A stretch of 64,000 nucleotides of DNA from positions 1 through 64,000 of the forward strand of contig CALBCJ010000032.1 of the NCBI GenBank assembly GCA_937926975.1, written 5' to 3'. Below the pieces are notes generated by a model. It did no database searches and was not told the DNA's origin. It worked only from the letters and a program-made list of their open reading frames with translations. Shown here piece after piece: positions 27,718-35,048 of this stretch (positions are counted from its first letter, which is position 1; each line of letters starts with the position of its first letter). A program made the position numbers and the translations under genes. Source of the DNA: an uncultured Propionibacteriaceae bacterium. Its GTDB lineage: Bacteria > Actinomycetota > Actinomycetes > Propionibacteriales > Propionibacteriaceae.

Positions 27718-28986
27718 GTGACCACCGTTCTCGTTCTTGGTTCTGGCGGGCGTGAGCACGCCCTGGCCCGGGCTCTCGCGGCCGACCCCGCTGTCACCGC
27801 CGTCCACGTTGCCCCCGGCAACCCCGGGTCGTGGCGGGTCGCGACCCGCCACGACGTCGACCTGCTCGACCCGGCGGCGGTGGCCGGGCTGGCGCGCGAG
27901 ACCGGCGCCGACCTGGTGGTCATCGGGCCTGAGGCGCCGCTGGTTGCTGGGGTCGCCGACGCGGTCCGGGCCGCCGGGACCGCCTGCTACGGCGCCTCTG
28001 CCGCGGCGGCCCGGCTGGAGGGGTCGAAGCAGTTCGCCAAGGAGGTCATGGCTGCCGCCGGGGTCCCGACCGCCGGCTGGCGCTGGTGCACCAGTCCTGA
28101 GCAGGTCGCCGCCGCGCTTGACGACTTCGGTGCCCCGTACGTGGTCAAGGCCGACGGGCTGATGGCCGGCAAGGGCGTCGTCGTGACCGGCGACCGGCAG
28201 GCCGCCCTCGACCACGCCGCCGCCTGCGGCGAGGTGGTCGTCGAGGAGTACCTGGACGGGCCCGAGGTGTCGCTGTTCGTGGTGACCGACTCGGTCACCG
28301 CGGTGCCGCTGCTGCCGGCCCAGGACTTCAAGCGGGTCGGCGACGGCGACACGGGTGCGAACACCGGCGGGATGGGGGCGTACGCGCCGCTGCCCTGGGC
28401 ACCGGCCGGGCTCACCGACGCGGTCCTGGAGCAGGTTGTCCACCCGACCCTGGCCGAGATGCGCCGCCGCGGCACCCCGTTTGCGGGGCTGCTGTACTGC
28501 GGCCTGGCGCTGACCTCCCGGGGGCTGCGGGTGGTGGAGTTCAACGCCCGCTTCGGCGACCCCGAGACCCAGGCCGTGCTGGCACTGCTGGAGTCGAGCC
28601 TGTACGAGCTGCTGCTCGGCGCCGCCACCGGCACCCTGGCCGCTCTCGACCCGCCCCGCTGGCGCCCGGGGGCTGCGGTGACGGTCGTCGCCGCCGCCGA
28701 GGGCTACCCGGGCCGGCCCCGTACGGGGGGAGTGATCAGCGGGCCTGGGCTAGAGCAGGACGACGCCCAGGGCCACCTGATCCACGCCGGCACTGCGCTC
28801 GACGGCGACCGGCTGGTCGCAGCCGCAGGGCGGGTCCTGGCCGCCGTCGGTCTCGCCGACGACCTGGCCGGGGCCAGGAACAACGCGTACCGGGTACTCG
28901 AGCAGACCGACTTCCCGACGGGCTTCTGGCGCACCGACATCGCCGCCCGGGCAGCCGCTGGTCAGATCGCCACCCCGACCCTGTGA
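27718..28986 (+). CDS. purD: Phosphoribosylamine-glycine ligase
   Basis: 422 aa. An ATP-grasp enzyme forming GAR from phosphoribosylamine and glycine, step 2 of purine synthesis. Visible are VLVLGSGGREHALA at the N-terminus, VVKADGLMAGKGV (ATP-grasp lid), GPEVSLFVV and NARFGDPETQ (metal site). The GTG start follows TAGGGT by six bases, so a leaderless transcript is likely. Length and motifs are standard. Confidence 0.98.
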   Translation: MTTVLVLGSGGREHALARALAADPAVTAVHVAPGNPGSWRVATRHDVDLLDPAAVAGLARETGADLVVIGPEAPLVAGVADAVRAAGTACYGASAAAARLEGSKQFAKEVMAAAGVPTAGWRWCTSPEQVAAALDDFGAPYVVKADGLMAGKGVVVTGDRQAALDHAAACGEVVVEEYLDGPEVSLFVVTDSVTAVPLLPAQDFKRVGDGDTGANTGGMGAYAPLPWAPAGLTDAVLEQVVHPTLAEMRRRGTPFAGLLYCGLALTSRGLRVVEFNARFGDPETQAVLALLESSLYELLLGAATGTLAALDPPRWRPGAAVTVVAAAEGYPGRPRTGGVISGPGLEQDDAQGHLIHAGTALDGDRLVAAAGRVLAAVGLADDLAGARNNAYRVLEQTDFPTGFWRTDIAARAAAGQIATPTL

Positions 28987-29121
28987 GTCGGCGCGACAGC
29001 CTGGCCCGCAGCGGGTCTTCGAGCGGTCCGACATGATCTGGAACAAGATGCGCTGCGACACTGGCGGGCTGCGGACCGACCCCGCGCCGACGGCCGAACC
29101 GCTACCGATCCAGGAGGACCG

Positions 29122-30555
29122 ATGACCATTCCCAACGTGCTGGCGGCCCGGTACGCCTCACCCGAGATGCGGACCCTGTGGTCGCCCGAGCAGAAGGTGG
29201 TCGACGAGCGCCGGCTCTGGCTGGCGGTGCTGGAGGCCCAGCGTGACCTGGGGGTGGACTTCGGCGGTGACGACCCCGACCAGGTCCTGGCCGACTACCG
29301 GCGGGTGCTGGAGCAGGTTGACCTGGACTCGATCACGGCCCGGGAGCGCGTCACCCGCCACGACGTCAAGGCCCGGATCGAGGAGTTCAACGCCCTCGCC
29401 GGGCACGAGCACGTCCACAAGGGGATGACCTCGCGGGACCTCACCGAGAACGTCGAGCAGGCCCAGATGCTGGGCTCGCTGCGGCTGGTCCGGGAGCGGG
29501 TGGTGACGGCCCTGGTGGGGCTGAGCCGGCTCGCGGTCCAGTACGTGGCGCAGCCGGTCGTCGGCCGCTCCCACAACGTGGCCGCCCAGGTCACCACCCT
29601 CGGCAAGCGGTTCGCGACGGTTGCCGACGAGCTGCTGATCGCGTACCAGCGTCTCGACGAGCTGATCGCCCGGTACCCGGTGCGCGGCATCAAGGGGCCG
29701 GTCGGCACCAGCCAGGACATGCTCGACCTGCTCGGCGGTGACACCTCCCGGCTCGCCGAGCTGGAGCGGCGGGTAGCGGCGCACCTCGGCTTCGAGCAGG
29801 TGCTGACCTCGACCGGGCAGGTGTACCCCCGCTCGCTGGACCTGGACGCGGTCACCGCCCTGGCCCAGGCTGCCGCCGCCCCGTCGAACCTCGCCACCTC
29901 GATCCGCCTGATGGCGGGCGCCGAGCTCGTCACTGAAGGCTTCCGGCCTGGCCAGGTGGGGTCGTCGGCGATGCCGCACAAGATGAACACCCGGTCCTGC
30001 GAGCGGGTGAACGGCCTGGCGGTGGTGCTGCGGGGGTACGTGTCGATGGTCGGCGAGCTGGCTGGTGACCAGTGGAACGAGGGCGACGTGTCGTGCTCGG
30101 TGGTGCGGCGGGTGGCACTGCCGGACGCCTGCTTCGCGGTCGACGGGCTGTACCAGACCTTCCTCACCGTGCTCGCCGACTTCGGGGCCTTCCCGGCGGT
30201 GATCGAGGCCGAGCTGGCCCGCTACCTGCCGTTCCTCACCACGACCAAGGTGCTGATGGCGGCCGTACGGGCGGGGACCGGCCGGGAGGTCGCGCACGAG
30301 GCGATCAAGGAGCACGCGGTGGCGGTGGCGCTGGCGGTGCGGGAGTCTGGGGCCAGCGGCAACGACCTGTACCGGCGGCTGGCGGCCGACTCCAGGCTCG
30401 GGCTCAGCCAGGCCGAGCTGGAGGCGGTGGCGCAGGCGCCGCTGGAGCTGACCGGGGCTGCCGCGCAGCAGGTGCGTCAGGTCTGCGACCGGGTGGAGGA
30501 GATCGCCCGAGCCTACCCGCAGGCCGCCGCGTACCAGCCGGGGCAGACTCTCTAA
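29122..30555 (+). CDS. purB: Adenylosuccinate lyase
   Basis: 477 aa. It releases fumarate from SAICAR and from adenylosuccinate, so it serves both the main pathway and the PurA branch. The fumarase/aspartase-superfamily signature GSSAMPHKMN (about 283-292) contains the catalytic loop; SHNVAAQ and TSQDM are also present. AGGAGG at six bases before the ATG fixes the start. The preceding 135 bases are noncoding. Confidence 0.97.
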   Translation: MTIPNVLAARYASPEMRTLWSPEQKVVDERRLWLAVLEAQRDLGVDFGGDDPDQVLADYRRVLEQVDLDSITARERVTRHDVKARIEEFNALAGHEHVHKGMTSRDLTENVEQAQMLGSLRLVRERVVTALVGLSRLAVQYVAQPVVGRSHNVAAQVTTLGKRFATVADELLIAYQRLDELIARYPVRGIKGPVGTSQDMLDLLGGDTSRLAELERRVAAHLGFEQVLTSTGQVYPRSLDLDAVTALAQAAAAPSNLATSIRLMAGAELVTEGFRPGQVGSSAMPHKMNTRSCERVNGLAVVLRGYVSMVGELAGDQWNEGDVSCSVVRRVALPDACFAVDGLYQTFLTVLADFGAFPAVIEAELARYLPFLTTTKVLMAAVRAGTGREVAHEAIKEHAVAVALAVRESGASGNDLYRRLAADSRLGLSQAELEAVAQAPLELTGAAAQQVRQVCDRVEEIARAYPQAAAYQPGQTL

Positions 30556-30717
30556 CGGGCTTCTGCTCGGGGTTGTGCCGCTCCAGCGGTACGCGGCCGC
30601 CCGGGCGCCAGGGGCTGCGGGCTGCTCGGCGAGGACTGAGAGGCTTCTCATGGGTGGTGCGGTGGGGGCGGCCGCCAGCCATCCTGGACCGGTCCCCCTG
30701 AGTCGAGGAGCACACGG

Positions 30718-31344
30718 ATGCCTGTCGGTCGTTACCTGGCCACAGCGGTCGCCCTGGCCGCGCTGTCTGGCTGCAGCCTGCTGGCCGAGGCGGGGATCGA
30801 GATCGAGACTCCCGACTTCCTGCTGACCCAGCAGGTCCGGACCCGGGCCGGCTCCCAGCCGCAGCTGGCCGGCCTGCCGATGCCCGGCTGGGCCGCCATC
30901 GGCCCTCACCCGGCCGACAGCGCCGAGCCCGGCTCGGGCGCCGTGCAGCGGTACACGGTCAGCGACGCGTCCTGCGTGGTCGAGACCCGTACCGTGGTTG
31001 CGACCAGCACCTGGGGACGCGGTGACGACCGGTACCTGAGTGACCAGCTGGTGAAGCGCTTCGTCGCCGCCCACACCCAGGGCACCCCGATGGCTGGGAT
31101 CGAGAAGAGCCTCAAGATCAGCGAGGTCACCCTGAGGGGCGACCGGGGAGCGGTCTCAGTCCGCGAGGGGGCCGCCAAGATCACCGGGTACGAGCAGCGC
31201 GTGGTGGCCCGGGTCGCGGAGACCAGCGGCCAGGCGATCCTGATCTCCTACACCTGCCAGGGCCCGGTTGACTACGCCAAGTGGACCGCCCTGAAGGACG
31301 CCACCACCGTGGTCGGCTTCCTGCCGGAGTCCTTCGCTGACTGA
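30718..31344 (+). CDS. Putative lipoprotein of unknown function
   Basis: 208 aa. The N-terminus carries a short signal peptide with lipobox LSGC (Cys at residue 19). The remaining domain mixes strands and helices with two further Cys and no recognised motifs; the general plan resembles small lipoproteins of actinobacteria with a PsbP-like or LpqN-type fold, but this is a guess. GAGGAG precedes the ATG. Confidence 0.7.
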   Translation: MPVGRYLATAVALAALSGCSLLAEAGIEIETPDFLLTQQVRTRAGSQPQLAGLPMPGWAAIGPHPADSAEPGSGAVQRYTVSDASCVVETRTVVATSTWGRGDDRYLSDQLVKRFVAAHTQGTPMAGIEKSLKISEVTLRGDRGAVSVREGAAKITGYEQRVVARVAETSGQAILISYTCQGPVDYAKWTALKDATTVVGFLPESFAD

Positions 31345-31456
31345 CCCGTACGGTCAGGCCCGCCGGTCGACCATCACGGCGCCGGCTACGACGAGCGGCA
31401 GAACCCGCGCTCGGCGATAGCGTGGGCAGCATGAGAGAGCTGGCGGAGGGCCAGTC

Positions 31457-31845
31457 GTGCTGAACCGGGTGTCATGGCGGGTGCAGTCGACAGTGCTGTC
31501 TGGGGGCAGATCACCCAGGCGCTGGGAACGGATCCGACCTCCTGCCGCGGCAAGGGGCGACTCGTGAGCAGTCGACGACCTGGTGGGCCAGTCCACGGGC
31601 ACACGACCCGGGTTCGACGGGAGGCGTCCCACGACATCGATTGGCGGCTGCTCGACTCGCCAGTACTGCGCAACGTGGACCAGGTTCGGGCCCTGGACCC
31701 AGCGGCACGGGTGGACCTCGTCTGCATGGCCTGTGGGGCGGAGACTGGGTCGATGGTCCAGATCGAGGCGAGCGTTCTCGCTGCGCTCGGCAACGCCGGC
31801 TGCGGGATCCTCCTCGACATCTATGACAGTGATGATGAGGACTGA
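31457..31845 (+). pseudogene. DUF4279-like gene broken by a single-base frameshift in a G run
   Basis: The intact frame at 31474-31845 reads ITQALGTDPTSCRGKG, later WRLLDSPVL and ends with GILLDIYDSD, the conserved points of DUF4279, a family found as immunity-like proteins. Its N-terminal strand is missing. That strand is found in another frame starting at GTG 31457, which has GGAGGG six bases upstream and reads VSWRVQSTVLSG. Adding one G to the G5 run at 31502-31506 fuses both into one complete domain. So either the gene is inactivated or the sequence misses a base. The whole follows a TAGCGT box (31418-31423) and a 10-codon leaderless leader (ATG 31431). Confidence 0.55.
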
Positions 31846-32040
31846 CCTGCGGGACTCTCCAGACAGAGACCGAGGGTTCCGGGATGTGCAGCATTCCCCA
31901 ACGGATGTCTACGGGGGAGTCCCAGCAGCCTCGTGATGGCCTGAGTCTGGAGCGAGAAGGTCGTCCGGCTGGAGGGCCACGAGATCTTCGAGGGCTTCCC
32001 CGCGACACCGGAGCAAAGAACCTCTGACCAGGCAGAACGC
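31846..32040. other. Noncoding spacer between convergent genes
   Basis: 195 bases without a recognisable gene. A plus-strand frame near 31950-32030 looks codon-biased (GHEIFEGFPATPE) and may be a gene fragment, but it has no start and no identified family. Confidence 0.4.
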
Positions 32041-33300
32041 TCATCGCAGTCGAGCGGGTCCCGGTCTGGTCCGGTCCTCTCGGGCCGGGCCGTCGGCGCT
32101 GACCAGGACCGGGATTCCGGTCGCCGCCAGGGCGTCGAGTGCAGAGCCGGTGACCGGGCGGGGCCGGGCCCGCCGTACCTGATCGGTGAGCTGCGACCGG
32201 GCCTCCAGGTCGTCTGGGTCGCTGACCGGGTGCCAGTCGCCGGAGTCGACCACCGGCAGGTCGACATCGGCGTGGGTGACCGCCAGCCAGTCCGGGCGGG
32301 CGGCGCGGACCGCGTACCGCAGCATCCCCAGGTCCAGCCTGCCGAGCCGGAAAGCACCCTGGAACTCGCCCTCGCCGTTGTGGCGCTCGCCCACGTCCAG
32401 CGCTGAGTCCTCCGACGGGAACGGCCCGGCGCCGTGGCGGCTGTGCAGCGTACGGGCCACCCCGACCACCTGCGCCGGCTCGTCGGTGACCCGGGCCAGG
32501 AGCTCGCGGGCCGGGCCGGGCAGGGTCGTGGACCAGGTGGTGTGCGGGTGGAAGCCGACCCGCTCATCCAGCAGCGCCCCCTGGGCTCCCTCGAAGACCA
32601 CCTCCCCGCGGCCCACCCAGTCCGCGAGCGGGTCGCCGACCTCGACCGTACGGCCGAAGTCCAGCAGCAGCCCCGCCATCTCGGCCACGCTCGGTACGTC
32701 CGTCGTGACCGGGGCGTAGAAGCGGACCAGGTCGTCGAGGCGGGAGACCAGCCGGCGGCGGTTCTGGGTGTCCACGGCCCGGGGCGCCACCCCGACCGCG
32801 TCGGAGGGGCAGCGGGTGTCCCCGTACGACTGGCCAGCTCGCAGCCCCCGGGCCGTGGCGCCGGCATAGAAGACGGTCTCGCCGATCCCGAGCCCGGTTG
32901 ACCCGTGCCGGGCGTCACCACGGGCCCGCTCCCGGGCCTGGTTGGCCGCCACGTGGACCGGGGTCACCAGCAGCGCCGCCGGGTCGACACTCACCGTCGC
33001 CAGCGGGTTCGCCACCCCCAGCCGCTCCAGCTGGACCGCCTCAGCAGCCAGCAGCTCGGCGTCGAGCAGGTGGTGGCGCGACAGGTGGGTCGGGACCCCG
33101 GCCAGAGTGCCCGAGCCGAGCTGGCGAAAGGTGTGGTGCCGACCGGCGGCGACCACGTTGTGGGCGGCCTGGGCGCCACCGTTGAACCGGACCACACCGG
33201 CCACGCCACGACCGGTGCGACCGCCGACCGAGCACAGCCAGTCGACGGTCGCCCCCTTGCCCTCGTCACCGAAGCCGAGGCCGACCACGATCGTGTGCAC
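32041..33300 (-). CDS. Diverged adenylosuccinate synthetase paralogue with altered substrate sites
   Basis: 419 aa, full family length. It keeps the catalytic Asp in GDEGKG (11-16), a His at 47 in the place of the NAGH acid, EGAQGALLD (237-245) and GAGPFP (290-295). It has lost the rest of the IMP N-A-G motif (now AQAAH) and the Arg of GTTGRG (now GSTGLG). The aspartate-binding TTGRRR-type loop is replaced by FQGAFRLGR (313-321), and the guanine-contact TKLD by THAD (342-345). A 6-oxopurine-like activation with another amine and nucleotide is inferred. The GTG start lies six bases after the VWA gene stop, so both form one operon. Confidence 0.85.
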   Translation of the reverse strand: MHTIVVGLGFGDEGKGATVDWLCSVGGRTGRGVAGVVRFNGGAQAAHNVVAAGRHHTFRQLGSGTLAGVPTHLSRHHLLDAELLAAEAVQLERLGVANPLATVSVDPAALLVTPVHVAANQARERARGDARHGSTGLGIGETVFYAGATARGLRAGQSYGDTRCPSDAVGVAPRAVDTQNRRRLVSRLDDLVRFYAPVTTDVPSVAEMAGLLLDFGRTVEVGDPLADWVGRGEVVFEGAQGALLDERVGFHPHTTWSTTLPGPARELLARVTDEPAQVVGVARTLHSRHGAGPFPSEDSALDVGERHNGEGEFQGAFRLGRLDLGMLRYAVRAARPDWLAVTHADVDLPVVDSGDWHPVSDPDDLEARSQLTDQVRRARPRPVTGSALDALAATGIPVLVSADGPAREDRTRPGPARLR

Positions 33301-33306
33301 TGCTGG

Positions 33307-34224
33307 CTACCAGGGGCGGGTGAGGTCGCGCCCCATGGCCCGGTGGACCACCGCCGCCGTCCCCGAGACCGACTCGACATCGTCCAGGGCCGCCGACAGG
33401 TCGATGGTCTGCTCCTCGACCCCGATCGTCACCGCGATCAGCTCGCTCACCGCCGACGGGTCCTCCAGCCGCAGGAACCGCTGGCCCAGCAGCGAGCGCC
33501 AGTGCTGGTCGATGTCCCGGTCGTTCCAGTGCGCGGTCATCCGGGGCAGGATCATGTAGACGTTCCAGTGCTGCTGCAGGTCGATGTACAGCTGGGTGAC
33601 GTCCACGTCCTCCACGGTCTCGACTCCCAGCACCTCCCGCAGGTGGCGGGCCTTCAGCACCGGCTTGTTCAGCTCGTCACCGATGATGAACAGGTACCCC
33701 TTGCGGTGGTGCCTCTCGATGGCGTCGGCGAGGACCCGGTTCGCGATGAACCACGCGGCCAGCTCGTACGACTCGGACTTCTGGCCGCCACCACCGCCCT
33801 CCAGGAAGATCTGCCGCAGCTGCTCGTCCATCCGGTTGTCGGACTCGAACTGCCCGACCTGCAGCGGCACCCGGTCGCAGTCGGCGTCGCCGATCGCCCC
33901 GAACATCAGCTGCGGGTCACTGACGTAGCGCCCCTGGAGCAGCAGCTCTAGCAGGGTCGGCAGCCGCTGCTGAAGCAGCCGCGGCACCCGCTGCATCGAC
34001 CCGGTCACGTCGAAGAGCACCGCGATCGGCGTGGAGTACGGGTGCTCGGCGCTGTCGCGAGCCTCCCGTACGGCACCGAACGGCTCTAGCGCCGGCGCCG
34101 CCCGCCACTGGCTGGGGTTCTGCCGCTGGGTCTGCGCGTTGTAGGCGAACCCGTCGATCCCTCGCGCCCGCCGGTACGCCTCGGCCGCCTCGTAGCCGCT
34201 GGTGCTCCACCTGCCCTGTCCCAT
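33307..34224 (-). CDS. VWA-domain protein in the PurA-paralogue operon
   Basis: 305 aa, no signal peptide or membrane helix. The start at 34224 has AAGGAGG at good spacing; a longer start at 34266 would run through the operator. After a ~60-residue lead (GQGRWSTSGYEAAEAYR), a VWA fold begins with the MIDAS loop VLFDVTGSM (DxTGS), followed by IGDADCDRVPLQVGQF and GGGGGQKSESYELAAWF, which include candidate metal-coordinating residues. It may be a metal-dependent assembly partner of the enzyme encoded next. Divergent from the NrtR-like gene. Confidence 0.85.
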   Translation of the reverse strand: MGQGRWSTSGYEAAEAYRRARGIDGFAYNAQTQRQNPSQWRAAPALEPFGAVREARDSAEHPYSTPIAVLFDVTGSMQRVPRLLQQRLPTLLELLLQGRYVSDPQLMFGAIGDADCDRVPLQVGQFESDNRMDEQLRQIFLEGGGGGQKSESYELAAWFIANRVLADAIERHHRKGYLFIIGDELNKPVLKARHLREVLGVETVEDVDVTQLYIDLQQHWNVYMILPRMTAHWNDRDIDQHWRSLLGQRFLRLEDPSAVSELIAVTIGVEEQTIDLSAALDDVESVSGTAAVVHRAMGRDLTRPW

Positions 34225-34249
34225 TCTCTGCCTCCTTGCCTTGAACCTG

Positions 34250-34262
34250 TATGTAGTACATA
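34250..34262. promoter_or_regulatory. Palindromic operator candidate between NrtR-like and VWA genes
   Basis: TATGTA-G-TACATA is a perfect odd palindrome in an unusually AT-rich patch of this GC-rich region. It lies 26 bases before the VWA start and 43 before the regulator start, where it could control both directions. Confidence 0.6.
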
Positions 34263-34304
34263 ACACTAGTAATGATTACTCAAGAGGGGTCGGAGGTCCG
34301 AGAG

Positions 34305-34955
34305 GTGATACGAGCCATGACGGCGCAGGCCCGCGCTGAGGCGGCGGATAGGGTGCCGGGCGTGGACTCCCTGGTATCGGTCGACGTGCTGGCGGTTCGA
34401 CTGGCCGACGGCGAGGTCCGGTTCGCGGCCGTACGGCGCCAGACCGAGCCCTTCGCTGGGGAGTGGGCGCTGCCGGGGGTGCTGCTGCTGGAGGGGGAGC
34501 GGCTGATAGAGGCCGGGCAGCGGGCCCTGCGCGACAAGGCCGGCCTGGTGGCGACTGAGCTGGGGCAGCTGATCGTCTTCGACGAGCCGCTGCGCGACCC
34601 GCGCGGCGCCACCCTCTCAGCAGCCATGTGGGCAGTGCCGACCGGCGACCCGGCCGGGGTGGAGTGGCGCCCGGTCGACGACCCCGCAGACCTGGCCTTC
34701 GACCACCACACCATCGTCACCAGCTGCCGCCCGATCCTCGCCCGGATGCTGTGGAACGACTTCTGCTTCACAAAGTCCCTGATGGGGGTGGAGTTCAGTG
34801 TGGGAGACGCGATTGGGGCCACCGTCTCGCTGACGGGAGCGATGCCCGACCGGGGCAACCTCAACAAGAAGCTCGCCTCGCTGCCCGGCCTCGAGCGCGC
34901 CGGGTACGGAACGGGGCGCGGCCGCCCCTCCCGCTGGCGCTGGGCGGACGGCTGA
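34305..34955 (+). CDS. NrtR-like transcriptional regulator (catalytically dead Nudix + winged helix)
   Basis: 216 aa from GTG 34305, which has GGAGG eight bases upstream; ATG 34272 and ATG 34317 are alternatives. The N-terminal part is a Nudix fold, but its Nudix box reads RALRDKAGL where enzymes have REL-EE-GL, so hydrolysis should be lost. The C-terminus (about 155-216) has the NrtR winged-helix pattern with DRGNLNKKLASLPGLE and GRPSRW. NrtR proteins sense ADP-ribose or related nucleotides. Facing the VWA and PurA-like genes, it probably regulates them in response to a nucleotide made or used by that enzyme. Confidence 0.87.
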   Translation: MIRAMTAQARAEAADRVPGVDSLVSVDVLAVRLADGEVRFAAVRRQTEPFAGEWALPGVLLLEGERLIEAGQRALRDKAGLVATELGQLIVFDEPLRDPRGATLSAAMWAVPTGDPAGVEWRPVDDPADLAFDHHTIVTSCRPILARMLWNDFCFTKSLMGVEFSVGDAIGATVSLTGAMPDRGNLNKKLASLPGLERAGYGTGRGRPSRWRWADG

Positions 34956-35048
34956 GCCCGGCGCGCGGCACCCGGTACGCGACCGGTCCCGGCGGCACTG
35001 CCCCCGGGTAAGGGCTCATATCCTGCCTTCCGGCACTAGACTCCCCAC

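Noticed and set aside
32041..33300. PurZ (2-aminoadenylosuccinate synthetase of Z-genome phages)
   Set aside because: The catalytic Asp in GDEGKG is kept, whereas PurZ changes it; no phage genes are nearby.
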